Shown: positions 1-6,132 of the stretch, one piece after another
Numbering within the stretch: position 1 is the stretch's first letter
Layout of the letters: each line of letters begins with the position of its first letter
NCBI GenBank assembly: GCA_045122895.1
Contig: JBGVIE010000061.1
Location: forward strand, 1-8,857
Length of the DNA: 8,857 bases
DNA from: RGIG1934 sp045122895
GTDB lineage: Bacteria > Bacillota > Clostridia > Lachnospirales > Lachnospiraceae
Direction of reading: 5' to 3'
Position numbers and translations under genes: made by a program
The notes under the pieces: generated by a model
The model's input: only the letters and a program-made list of their open reading frames with translations
Databases searched by the model: none
Told to the model about the DNA's origin: nothing

Positions 1-353
1 TTGTTGTGTTCCTGCTTATCAGGACAAAGGTGTTAAGTGACAGGAAGAACAACGGAATATACAAGGCTATAGGATATACCACGAAAAATCTTATGGTACA
101 GACTGTTATGTCAAATCTTCCCGTAATATTTGCGGGAGCAGTCACAGGCGCTATCGCATCCATATTTGCAGCCAGTCCGCTGTCATGTGCATGTCTGTCC
201 TTCTGTGGCATAGAAAAGTGCAGTGTAAGCATATCACCGATTTATCTTGTGGGGACCGTCATAGGTATAACCCTTGTAGCATTTTTTGTTGCCATAGCAG
301 TATCCTCAAAGATACGAAAAGTAGAGCCGGTCAGGATGCTTACGCAGGAGTAG
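1..353 (+). CDS. ABC transporter permease, FtsX/MacB type, C-terminal fragment
   Basis: This is the 3' end of a gene that enters from the left edge; the reading frame is already open at base 3, so no start is visible. About 116 residues remain. They begin with a short hydrophobic stretch and a basic loop containing K-N-N-G-I-Y-K-A-I-G-Y, typical of the region just before the last helices of FtsX-like permeases. Two membrane helices follow (about residues 34-57 and 77-101), then a basic tail ending R-K-V-E-P-V-R-M-L-T-Q-E, a common ending for this family. Such proteins work with an ATPase subunit to move lipids, peptides or antibiotics, or to transmit a signal across the membrane. The substrate cannot be told. 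A terminator immediately follows the TAG stop, so the gene ends a transcription unit. It may or may not be controlled by the PadR gene next door. Confidence 0.8.
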   Translation, partial: VVFLLIRTKVLSDRKNNGIYKAIGYTTKNLMVQTVMSNLPVIFAGAVTGAIASIFAASPLSCACLSFCGIEKCSVSISPIYLVGTVIGITLVAFFVAIAVSSKIRKVEPVRMLTQE

Positions 354-358
354 GAGAT

Positions 359-393
359 AAAAGTGGAGAATATCAAAATTCTTCACTTTTTTT
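359..393 (+). terminator. Rho-independent terminator of the ABC permease unit
   Basis: A 13-base stem (359-371 paired with 378-390, one G-U wobble) closes a 6-base loop. The right arm runs into seven consecutive T residues ending at 393. It lies 6 bases after the permease stop codon and directly abuts the -35 box of the next promoter. The stem is A/T-rich, so efficiency may be moderate. Confidence 0.8.
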
Positions 394-394
394 C

Positions 395-423
395 TTGACA
401 ACACAACTACTTTGCAATACAAT
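395..423 (+). promoter_or_regulatory. Sigma-A-type promoter of the padR operon
   Basis: TTGACA (395-400) and TACAAT (418-423) are separated by exactly 17 bases. This is a near-consensus promoter; transcription would start near 430. It sits immediately after the upstream terminator, and the ribosome binding site of padR lies about 25 bases past the expected start. The spacer and -10 box are part of the first copy of a direct repeat, which makes the promoter a likely target of its own PadR product. Confidence 0.8.
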
Positions 424-448
424 ATACCTAAACTAGTTTGCATTACAA
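405..448 (+). repeat. Pair of 18-base direct repeats, candidate PadR operator
   Basis: Bases 405-422 and 431-448 are the same 18-base word, sharing the form AACTA-(C/G)-TTTGCA-(A/T)-TACAA, with only two mismatches and a start-to-start distance of 26 bases. The first copy covers the promoter spacer and -10 box, and the second covers the expected transcription start. PadR regulators commonly repress their own promoter by binding A/T-rich sites in this position. The placement and repetition are seen directly. Binding by the adjacent PadR is inference. Confidence 0.6.
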
Positions 449-467
449 GGTAGCAAGGAGGGAAATA

Positions 468-791
468 ATGATACCGTCACAGATGCTAAAAGGAACTTTG
501 GAAGGTTGTATTCTCAAGGTAATTAGCGAGAAAGAGACATACGGATATGAGATTTCAGAGAGTCTTAAAGAATATGGTTTTCTTGAGATTTCGGAAGGAA
601 CTATTTATCCAATGCTTTTGCGATTGGAGAAAAATGGTCTTATAGTGGCAGTGAAAAAAGATTCTCCGGTGGGTCCCAAAAGGAAATATTTTTCACTAAC
701 AAAAGATGGAGAGAATGAATTAAAGGAATTCTACAGTAATTGGATAGAATTGTCACAAGCAGTAAACAGTGTGCTAAAAAATGGAGGATGA
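468..791 (+). CDS. PadR family transcriptional regulator
   Basis: A 107-residue winged helix-turn-helix protein of the short PadR type (s-PadR). The sequence shows the family pattern: an opening helix with L-K-G-T-L-E-G-C-I-L, then Y-G-Y-E-I-S-E-S-L (about residues 25-33), the recognition helix in S-E-G-T-I-Y-P-M-L-L-R-L-E-K-N-G (about 42-57) and a wing with G-P-K-R-K-Y-F-S-L-T-K-D-G (about 68-80). A short C-terminal helix for dimerisation follows. The ATG at 468 is chosen because AAGGAGG lies just upstream at good spacing; an upstream in-frame TTG at 438 lies inside the operator repeats and has no ribosome binding site. PadR proteins are repressors that often control membrane proteins or ABC exporters. 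This one is probably autoregulated and followed by a membrane partner gene. Confidence 0.9.
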   Translation: MIPSQMLKGTLEGCILKVISEKETYGYEISESLKEYGFLEISEGTIYPMLLRLEKNGLIVAVKKDSPVGPKRKYFSLTKDGENELKEFYSNWIELSQAVNSVLKNGG

Positions 792-793
792 TT

Positions 794-1459
794 ATGAATA
801 AGAAAGCAAGAAAACTTAATAAAGAGAATAACAGGTTGGATGAGTTGATTAAAGAAGAGAATCAGGAGATATTTACAAATATGATTTGTTATCTTAGAGG
901 TTCTGATTTGTCAGATTACAATATTGAGGTAGTGAGAAATGATTTGACAGAGATGGTTCTTTCGGCGCAGGAGAGAGGTGAAGGAATTAATCAGGTTGTT
1001 GGGAATGATTACAAAGAATTTTGTGACAGTATTATTGAAACATTTCCGGGTAAGACAATGTTTGAAAAGGTTATTGACATATTTGATACACTACTATTAT
1101 GCGGAGCAATTCTTTTTCTTTCTTATACCCTGATTAGTAGAGAGTTTATTCTGATGATTGCTGATATAATTAAAAATAACAAAGTTAGTTATAATATTTC
1201 CTATTCGGCAGGTTCAATAGTATCTATGATTGGGATAATAATCTTTGCCACAACGCTCGTTCATTTCATAATGAGTAATTCGTTTGACGAGAATCCGGTA
1301 AAAGAAAAAATTGCGATAGGATTTATGTTCCTATTTTTGGCAGTTGTAGCTGTGGGAACAATTTTTCTTAGAAATACATTATTTAGTGCCAATGTGTTTG
1401 TGATGCTTGGAGTTATTACAGCAATGTTTCTTGCCCATTTTTTATTAGATTTAAGGTAA
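794..1459 (+). CDS. Four-helix membrane protein paired with PadR (HAAS/DUF1048/DUF1129-like)
   Basis: A 221-residue protein of unknown function. The first 90 residues are soluble and helical, with the segment Y-L-R-G-S-D-L-S-D-Y-N-I-E-V-V-R (about 33-48) and then A-Q-E-R-G-E-G-I and G-N-D-Y-K-E-F-C-D (about 58-78). This arrangement is common in small Firmicutes proteins encoded next to PadR regulators (HAAS, DUF1700, DUF1048 and DUF1129 groups). I cannot say which of these it belongs to. Hydrophobic stretches near residues 98-114, 138-160, 172-192 and 198-218 predict four membrane helices. The ATG at 794 is preferred because GGAGG at 783-787 ends 6 bases before it; longer in-frame starts overlap padR. 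The 2-base gap from padR implies co-transcription. A role as a membrane sensor or partner that modulates PadR is inference from the pairing. Confidence 0.75.
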   Translation: MNKKARKLNKENNRLDELIKEENQEIFTNMICYLRGSDLSDYNIEVVRNDLTEMVLSAQERGEGINQVVGNDYKEFCDSIIETFPGKTMFEKVIDIFDTLLLCGAILFLSYTLISREFILMIADIIKNNKVSYNISYSAGSIVSMIGIIIFATTLVHFIMSNSFDENPVKEKIAIGFMFLFLAVVAVGTIFLRNTLFSANVFVMLGVITAMFLAHFLLDLR

Positions 1460-1485
1460 GCGTTTAGAGTTATAAGGAGGAACAA

Positions 1486-2202
1486 ATGAGAAAAATACTA
1501 ATAACAAACGATGATGGAATTAGAGCAGACGGAATAATAAGGCTTGCAAGGGCTGCAAAAAAATTTGGTGATGTGACAGTTGTTGCGCCAAGAAGCCAGA
1601 GAAGTGCAATGTCACACAGCATAACACTTAGGACATACATAGATTTAGAAAAAGTGGAATTTCCGGTTGAGGGTGTAGAGGCATATGCATGTAGCGGTAC
1701 TCCGGCAGACTGTGTAAGAATTGGATGTCTGAACGTGATTGAGAATGGGCCGGATGTAGTGTTTTCAGGAATTAATTTTGGATATAACTGTGCAACTGAT
1801 TTACAGTATTCAGCGACAGCAGGAGCAGCGTTTGAAGCAGCGTTTCAAGGGATAAGTGCAGTTGCTTTTTCAGAACATATGTCAGATTGTCATGAGGTGA
1901 CAGATAAGTATCTGGAAGAGATAATAGAGGAGCTTATTGATAAGAATCCCGGTAAGAATAGAATTTGGAATGTAAATTTTCCAGGCTGCAGTGTGGCTGA
2001 ATGTAAAGGTATTAAAAGAGATGTTACTGTTTCAAGCGGATCTGTTTTCACAGACAGGTACGACCAGAAAAAGATAGATGAAGTAACAACAAGATATATG
2101 GTAAACGGAATTTTTGAACCGGAAGGAGAAGAGGGGTCGGACCTAAAGGCTATCTTTGATAATTATGTATCTGTTGGAATCGCTAGAAATATAGGGGACT
2201 AA
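1486..2202 (+). CDS. surE: 5'/3'-nucleotidase SurE
   Basis: SurE is a metal-dependent phosphatase that removes phosphate from nucleoside 5'- and 3'-monophosphates. The 238-residue product is close to the usual 245-265. It opens with the diagnostic I-L-I-T-N-D-D-G (metal ligands D9 and D10). S40 in the A-P-R-S-Q-R-S-A-M-S motif and N97 in F-S-G-I-N-F-G complete the known metal site, so the active centre looks intact. The A-C-S-G-T-P-A-D-C segment (68-76) is also typical. The start ATG has AAGGAGG 5 bases upstream. The gene begins 26 bases after the membrane protein with no terminator between them, so it is probably read from the padR promoter; a weak internal promoter cannot be excluded. Confidence 0.95.
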   Translation: MRKILITNDDGIRADGIIRLARAAKKFGDVTVVAPRSQRSAMSHSITLRTYIDLEKVEFPVEGVEAYACSGTPADCVRIGCLNVIENGPDVVFSGINFGYNCATDLQYSATAGAAFEAAFQGISAVAFSEHMSDCHEVTDKYLEEIIEELIDKNPGKNRIWNVNFPGCSVAECKGIKRDVTVSSGSVFTDRYDQKKIDEVTTRYMVNGIFEPEGEEGSDLKAIFDNYVSVGIARNIGD

Positions 2203-2278
2203 ATGCAAACCGTTGCATATAAAGGGTTGACAATTTGGGAATGTATGATAAGATTTCTACAAAAAGATTTAGAAGAGG

Positions 2279-2899
2279 ATGAAATATTATGATACAGTTA
2301 GCAAAAGAGATAATTGTGATATCGAATTATGTGCTTCTATGGGATTTGTTGACAGAGAGCAGATAAGACGATTAAAGGCAGCCGGTGTTACAAGCTATCA
2401 CCACAACATAGAGACATCAAAACGCAATTTCCCTAATGTGTGCACAACGCATACATACGAGCAGAAAATAGAAACTCTTAAGACGGTAAAGGAAGAGGGA
2501 TTATGTGCCTGCTCAGGAGGAATTATTGGAATGGGCGAGACCTGGGAGGACAGACTTGATATGGCAATAAGTCTTGCAGAAATTGGCATTGACTCTATTC
2601 CGTTGAATGCGCTTATGCCTATAAAGGGTACTCCGTATGAGAATCTTGAGAGAATATCAGAAGAGGATATTCTGCGTACAGTGGCCTTTTTCAGATACAT
2701 AAATCCTGAAGCCAATATAAGACTTGGAGCAGGAAGGGCACTTATCACAAATGATGGCGAGACAGCGTTTAAATCGGGAGCTTCGGCGACAATTACAGGT
2801 AATATGTTAACAACTGTTGCATGTGCGACTATCAGAAGTGACAGACTGATGTTAAAGGATATGGGAAGAACAGTAAAATGTAAAAGAGATACTGATTGA
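2279..2899 (+). pseudogene. bioB: Biotin synthase remnant, N-terminal radical-SAM half missing
   Basis: The 206 codons match the C-terminal two thirds of clostridial biotin synthase: C-D-I-E-L-C-A-S-M-G-F, a T-S-Y-H-H-N-I-E-T-S strand, C-T-T-H-T-Y, C-S-G-G-I-I-G-M-G-E-T-W, L-M-P-I-K-G-T-P and I-R-L-G-A-G-R-A-L. These include counterparts of E. coli C128, C188 and R260 of the [2Fe-2S] site. Full-length BioB is about 320-350 residues. The missing N-terminal part should carry the CxxxCxxC that binds [4Fe-4S]/SAM and the fourth cluster ligand (C97). Without them it cannot do the sulphur insertion that makes biotin. An in-frame TAG lies at 2270-2272, and the ATG at 2279 directly abuts a purine run with no usable spacing. 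In another frame, 2251-2289 reads R-F-L-Q-K-D-L-E-E-D-E-I-L, which resembles the stretch just upstream in intact BioB, so a deletion plus frameshift is likely. Its last codons form the left arm of a terminator. Confidence 0.8.
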
Positions 2900-2915
2900 A
2901 AAGGTATCTCTTTTT
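2882..2915 (+). terminator. Terminator after the bioB remnant
   Basis: A perfect 11-base stem, AAAAGAGATAC (2882-2892) with GTATCTCTTTT (2904-2914), encloses an 11-base loop and ends in a run of T residues through 2915. The left arm encodes the last residues of the bioB remnant and the stop codon lies in the loop. The loop and right arm are shared with the alr promoter. Confidence 0.8.
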
Positions 2916-2924
2916 AGTTATAAT
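2896..2924 (+). promoter_or_regulatory. Promoter of alr, interleaved with the upstream terminator
   Basis: TTGAAA (2896-2901) and a perfect TATAAT (2919-2924) are 17 bases apart. The -35 box lies in the loop of the preceding terminator and the spacer contains its right arm and T-tract. Transcription should begin near 2931, leaving a leader of only about 17 bases before the alr ATG. That leader contains little besides the ribosome binding site. Confidence 0.75.
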
Positions 2925-2947
2925 TGCTTCTGGAAAGGAGATGCATT

Positions 2948-4123
2948 ATGATGGAGTCAACATTAAGAAGAACTTGGGCAGAGATTGACTTAGATGCATT
3001 AGAGAACAATTACATAAAGCTTAGAGAACGGGTAGGAAAAGATGTAAAATTCCTCGGCGTTGTAAAGGCTGATGCATATGGACATGGTGCTATTAAGGTT
3101 AGTAAGAAGTTAGAAGAATTAGGGGCTGACTATCTGGCGGTAAGCAGTATAGATGAGGCGATGGAGCTTCGTATAAATGATATAAAGATGCCAATACTTA
3201 TTCTTGGGCACACACCTAAAGAACAGGTGGAAAGACTTATTGAGTATGATATAACTCAGGCAATTACCTGTAAGGCAAAGGCTGTTGAGTATAGCAGGGA
3301 AGCCATTAAGTGTGGCAAAAAGCTAAAGGTTCATATCAAGGTGGATACAGGTATGAGCAGACTTGGATATCTCTGTGGAGAAGGCAATTTTCAAACAGGT
3401 GTAGAAGGTATTTTACAGGCCTGTGAAATGGACGGACTGGATGCAGAAGGAATATTCACACATTTTGCAGTGTCAGATGAAAGTGCATATGAATGTAGAG
3501 AATACACGAAGAAACAGTTCGAACTGTTTAATTGTGTCATAAATGCAGTGGAAGCTAAATGGGGCAGAAAATTCGCCATAAGACATTGCGCAAACACAGG
3601 TGCTGTTGCTGCTTATCCTAAAGAATACTACATGGATATGGTAAGACCGGGACTTTTGTTGTATGGATATGGTGAATTTGCAAGGGATTTAGGACTGTTA
3701 CCGGTAATGTCACTTAAGACAAATATAAGTACTATTAAGATTTATCCAAAGGGAACTGCGATTAGCTATGGTGGTATTTTTGTTACAGACAAAAAGACAA
3801 GAATTGGTGTGCTTCCATATGGATATGCGGATGGATTTTTCAGGAGCTTATCAAACAAATGCTCCCTTATGACAAAAGAAGGGGCGGCAAAGCAAAGAGG
3901 CAAAATCTGTATGGATATGTGTATGATCGATATCACTGATATGCCGGGCGTTGACGTTGGCAGTGAAGTTGAGATTTTTGGAAAAAGGAATTCAATAAAC
4001 GAGCTGGCAGAGCTTGCTGGTACGATTCCATATGAGCTAACCTGTGCGGTGAGCAAGAGAGTGCCAAGAATGTATATACAAAATGGAGAAGTAATTGAAA
4101 GAGAACTGTTACTTAGAATGTAA
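2948..4123 (+). CDS. alr: Alanine racemase
   Basis: A PLP-dependent fold-type III enzyme that interconverts L- and D-alanine, supplying D-Ala for peptidoglycan in the cytoplasm. The 391-residue length is normal. The N-terminal barrel begins W-A-E-I-D-L-D-A-L-E-N-N-Y, and the PLP lysine is K40 in V-V-K-A-D-A-Y-G-H-G. V-D-T-G-M-S-R-L-G (132-140) and F-T-H-F-A (170-174) are family motifs. The second catalytic base is Y274 in I-S-Y-G-G, followed by L-P-Y-G-Y-A-D-G. G-K-I-C-M-D-M-C-M-I-D and a C-terminal beta domain close the protein. The start at 2948 has AAGGAG ending 7 bases before it; the ATG at 2951 would also be tolerable, while an upstream TTG at 2924 lies in the -10 box. The gene has its own promoter and is followed after 18 bases by a flavoprotein gene, probably co-transcribed. 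Confidence 0.95.
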   Translation: MMESTLRRTWAEIDLDALENNYIKLRERVGKDVKFLGVVKADAYGHGAIKVSKKLEELGADYLAVSSIDEAMELRINDIKMPILILGHTPKEQVERLIEYDITQAITCKAKAVEYSREAIKCGKKLKVHIKVDTGMSRLGYLCGEGNFQTGVEGILQACEMDGLDAEGIFTHFAVSDESAYECREYTKKQFELFNCVINAVEAKWGRKFAIRHCANTGAVAAYPKEYYMDMVRPGLLLYGYGEFARDLGLLPVMSLKTNISTIKIYPKGTAISYGGIFVTDKKTRIGVLPYGYADGFFRSLSNKCSLMTKEGAAKQRGKICMDMCMIDITDMPGVDVGSEVEIFGKRNSINELAELAGTIPYELTCAVSKRVPRMYIQNGEVIERELLLRM

Positions 4124-4141
4124 ACGGAAATGGAGAATGCA

Positions 4142-4999
4142 ATGAGATATGATATAGCGATTGTGGGTACTGGTCCTGCAGGATTATCAGCGGCAGTTAC
4201 AGCAAAGCTTCGCAATAAAAATGTTATCCTCTTTGGAAGCAGTAATCTTAGCGAAAAAGTGGAAAAAGCCCATGAGATTAAGAACTATTTGGGGATTCCT
4301 TCGGTAAAAGGAGAAGACCTGGCAAATAGTTTTAAGAGACATCTTGAGGATATGGAGTTATCCATAACACAGGAGATTATTACCATGGTTTATGATATGG
4401 GAGAGTATTTTAACCTCCTATCAAAAACAAATGAGATGTATGAAGCAAGCACAGTAATTATTGCCTCAGGAACTAATTTTGGAAAACCATACAAGGGAGA
4501 AAAGGAATTTCTCGGAAGAGGAGTAAGCTATTGTGCAACCTGTGATGCACCTCTTTACAAAGGTAAAGATGTTGTGGTGATTGGAACAAGCGTGGAAGAT
4601 GAAGAAGAGGCTTTATATATGTCTGAAATTTGCAATAAAGTATGTTACATTCCTCTCTACAGTGAAAGAGTAAAGCTTAATGATAAGATTGACGTAATAT
4701 ATGATATTCCGGTGGAATTTGTTGGAGGTTTTAAGGCTGATAAGCTTATTATGAAAAATGGCGAGCTGGAGGCAGATGGATTTTTTATATTAAGACAAAG
4801 CATAGCACCAGACACTTTAGTGCCTGGCATTAAGCTGGATGGAAATAATATTGAGGTTGACAGAAAAATGGCTACTAACCTTAATGGCTGCTTTGCCTGT
4901 GGGGATGTAGTAGGGGCACCATATCAGTATATAAAAGCTGCCGGAGAAGGAAATGTAGCTGCTTTGTCTGCGGTCAGTTATTTGAATCGTAAACACTAA
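4142..4999 (+). CDS. Thioredoxin-reductase-like flavoprotein lacking NADPH motifs
   Basis: A 285-residue FAD/dithiol oxidoreductase of the thioredoxin reductase family, slightly shorter than the usual 305-320. Seen directly: the FAD dinucleotide fold I-A-I-V-G-T-G-P-A-G-L-S-A (5-17), the redox-active C131-A-T-C134, and the C-terminal FAD motif G-C-F-A-C-G-D-V (249-256). In the pyridine-nucleotide domain, the usual G-G-G-N-S-A-V-E-E-A is replaced by G-T-S-V-E-D-E-E-E-A (148-157), losing the glycine-rich turn. The HRRxxxR that binds the NADPH phosphate is replaced by I-P-L-Y-S-E-R (170-176). This resembles the pyridine-nucleotide-independent, ferredoxin-dependent clostridial enzymes (FFTR). The ATG at 4142 has GGAG 6 bases upstream; the ATG at 4130 overlaps no ribosome binding site. 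It probably shares a transcript with alr, and no thioredoxin gene is adjacent. The electron donor is inference. Confidence 0.85.
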   Translation: MRYDIAIVGTGPAGLSAAVTAKLRNKNVILFGSSNLSEKVEKAHEIKNYLGIPSVKGEDLANSFKRHLEDMELSITQEIITMVYDMGEYFNLLSKTNEMYEASTVIIASGTNFGKPYKGEKEFLGRGVSYCATCDAPLYKGKDVVVIGTSVEDEEEALYMSEICNKVCYIPLYSERVKLNDKIDVIYDIPVEFVGGFKADKLIMKNGELEADGFFILRQSIAPDTLVPGIKLDGNNIEVDRKMATNLNGCFACGDVVGAPYQYIKAAGEGNVAALSAVSYLNRKH

Positions 5000-5958
5000 A
5001 CGATTACATTTCGCTCTTCGTGATTTAAAAAGGCAACAATATTTTTATATACTTCATCAATGCATCTGTTACGTGATTCGTAAGTTCCCCAGGCTACGTG
5101 AGGAGTGATTATTAATTTGGTGCTATCCTTGATTTCAAGAAGTGGATTATTAGCTTCGACTGGTTCTACACTTACCACATCAAGACCGGCAGCGGCTATT
5201 TTATTTTCAAGAAGTGCTTTTGCAAGGTCACTGTCATTTACAATCGGACCTCGACCAAGGTTTAGCAAAATAGCATTTTTCTTCATCTTGCAGATATTTT
5301 TATAGTTAAACAGATTATTTGTATGCTCGTTAAGCGGAGCGTGAATAGATACGATATCGGATACGGCCAGGAATTCATCCAGGTCGTATTTTTTGTATGG
5401 AACATCATATTCATTACCGCTGGCTGAATAGTAGATTACGTTACATCCAAAATCGGTTGCTATCTTTGCTACACCACGACCTATATTTCCAAGTCCGACA
5501 ATACCATAAGTCATACCTGAAAGCTCATGAAATACATTCTGGAAATGCGAAAAACAAGGCCAGTCACAGTATTGTCCACTCTTTACAAAATCGTCGTAGT
5601 AATATGATTTTTCCAGCAGGTAGAACAACAGAGAAAAGGTGTGCTGGATAACAGACTGTGTTGAGTAACCGGCAACATTTGCCACACGTATGCCTTTACT
5701 TTTTGCATAATCAATGTCTATATTGTTGTATCCTGTAGCTGCTTCTGCAATCATCTTAAGAGATGGAGCGGCATCAATTATTTTAGCTGACATAGGAGTT
5801 TTGTTAATAACCACAATATCAGGATTATGTGATTTCATTCGCTCGTAAGCTTCTTTTTCTGTGCTTAGTGGATATGTGATTAATTCGCCGAATTCACTAA
5901 ATTTGTCAAGAGGAACATCATCGCCGTAAGTCATAGTTTCTAACATTAATATTTTCAT
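4996..5958 (-). CDS. D-2-hydroxyacid dehydrogenase (glycerate/hydroxypyruvate reductase-like)
   Basis: A 320-residue member of the D-isomer-specific 2-hydroxyacid dehydrogenases, which reduce 2-oxoacids to D-hydroxyacids. The catalytic-domain motif A-E-A-A-T-G-Y-N-N-I-D (71-81) is followed by the nucleotide-binding turn G155-L-G157-N-I-G160. R236 in L-N-L-G-R-G-P-I-V, E265 in V-S-V-E-P and H287 in T-P-H-V-A-W form the expected catalytic set. The H-x-A-W form is usual in glycerate dehydrogenase and hydroxypyruvate reductase types, so D-glycerate is a plausible product, but lactate-type substrates are not excluded. The second strand ends V-I-Y-Y-S-A-S (174-180) without the acidic residue that favours NAD, so NADPH use is possible. 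Translation starts at 5958 with AAAGG about 8 bases upstream on the minus strand. The 3' end overlaps that of the flavoprotein by 4 bases. Confidence 0.9.
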   Translation of the reverse strand: MKILMLETMTYGDDVPLDKFSEFGELITYPLSTEKEAYERMKSHNPDIVVINKTPMSAKIIDAAPSLKMIAEAATGYNNIDIDYAKSKGIRVANVAGYSTQSVIQHTFSLLFYLLEKSYYYDDFVKSGQYCDWPCFSHFQNVFHELSGMTYGIVGLGNIGRGVAKIATDFGCNVIYYSASGNEYDVPYKKYDLDEFLAVSDIVSIHAPLNEHTNNLFNYKNICKMKKNAILLNLGRGPIVNDSDLAKALLENKIAAAGLDVVSVEPVEANNPLLEIKDSTKLIITPHVAWGTYESRNRCIDEVYKNIVAFLNHEERNVIV

Positions 5959-5993
5959 GGTAATCGCCTTTCTGGTTTGTTAATCATTGTGAC

Positions 5994-6014
5994 TGTTTGA
6001 TTATATGTCAAACA
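5994..6014. repeat. 21-base dyad over the dehydrogenase -10 box, candidate operator
   Basis: TGTTTGA (5994-6000) and its exact complement TCAAACA (6008-6014) flank a 7-base spacer. The dyad covers the whole -10 box (6000-6005) of the minus-strand promoter, a typical repressor position. It lies about 30 bases upstream of the pckA -35 box, so it could also influence that gene. I do not recognise it as a Rex, CcpA or Fur-type site. Confidence 0.45.
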
Positions 6015-6028
6015 AAACTCGTGTTCAA
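6000..6028 (-). promoter_or_regulatory. Promoter of the D-2-hydroxyacid dehydrogenase gene
   Basis: On the minus strand, TTGAAC (complement of 6023-6028) and a perfect TATAAT (complement of 6000-6005) are 17 bases apart. The expected start near 5993 leaves a leader of about 35 bases before the ATG at 5958. It is divergent from the pckA promoter. Confidence 0.7.
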
Positions 6029-6041
6029 GTCAAAAATATTG

Positions 6042-6070
6042 TTGACAAAAGAGGGGAATATGTATAAATT
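6042..6070 (+). promoter_or_regulatory. Promoter of pckA
   Basis: A perfect TTGACA (6042-6047) is followed after 17 bases by TAAATT (6065-6070). The surrounding TATAAATTATATAT run offers alternative -10 hexamers shifted by a few bases. The leader to the ATG at 6133 is about 55 bases and A-rich, with no strong hairpin seen. Confidence 0.7.
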
Positions 6071-6132
6071 ATATATGTGAAAAAAGTTACTCGTAGACAA
6101 TATTTAAAATAAAGAAATGAGGTAAATTGAAA

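Noticed and set aside
185..436. 83-codon open frame on the plus strand
   Set aside because: It overlaps the permease end in another frame, crosses the terminator and the padR promoter, and has no family features.
2227..2254. TTGACA followed after 16 bases by TAAGAT, a possible promoter before the bioB remnant
   Set aside because: The -10 match is weak and the sequence lies inside degraded bioB material; no functional gene needs it.
2203..2292. A 29-codon open frame starting directly after the surE stop, as an independent small gene
   Set aside because: It has no ribosome binding site of its own at proper spacing, and its end resembles BioB sequence, so it is better explained as part of the decayed bioB.
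3766..4215. 149-codon minus-strand open frame
   Set aside because: It is antisense to the well-supported alr and flavoprotein genes and shows no recognisable domain.
4984..4996. AATCGT/ACGATT inverted repeat at the flavoprotein stop as a shared terminator
   Set aside because: Only six A/T-rich pairs with a 9-base loop and no T-tract in either direction.
5981..6030. A Rex- or CcpA-type operator in the dehydrogenase/pckA intergenic region
   Set aside because: TTGTTAA-like and TTGTGAC-like half sites occur, but the spacing and second halves do not fit the Rex consensus, and no cre-like word was found.
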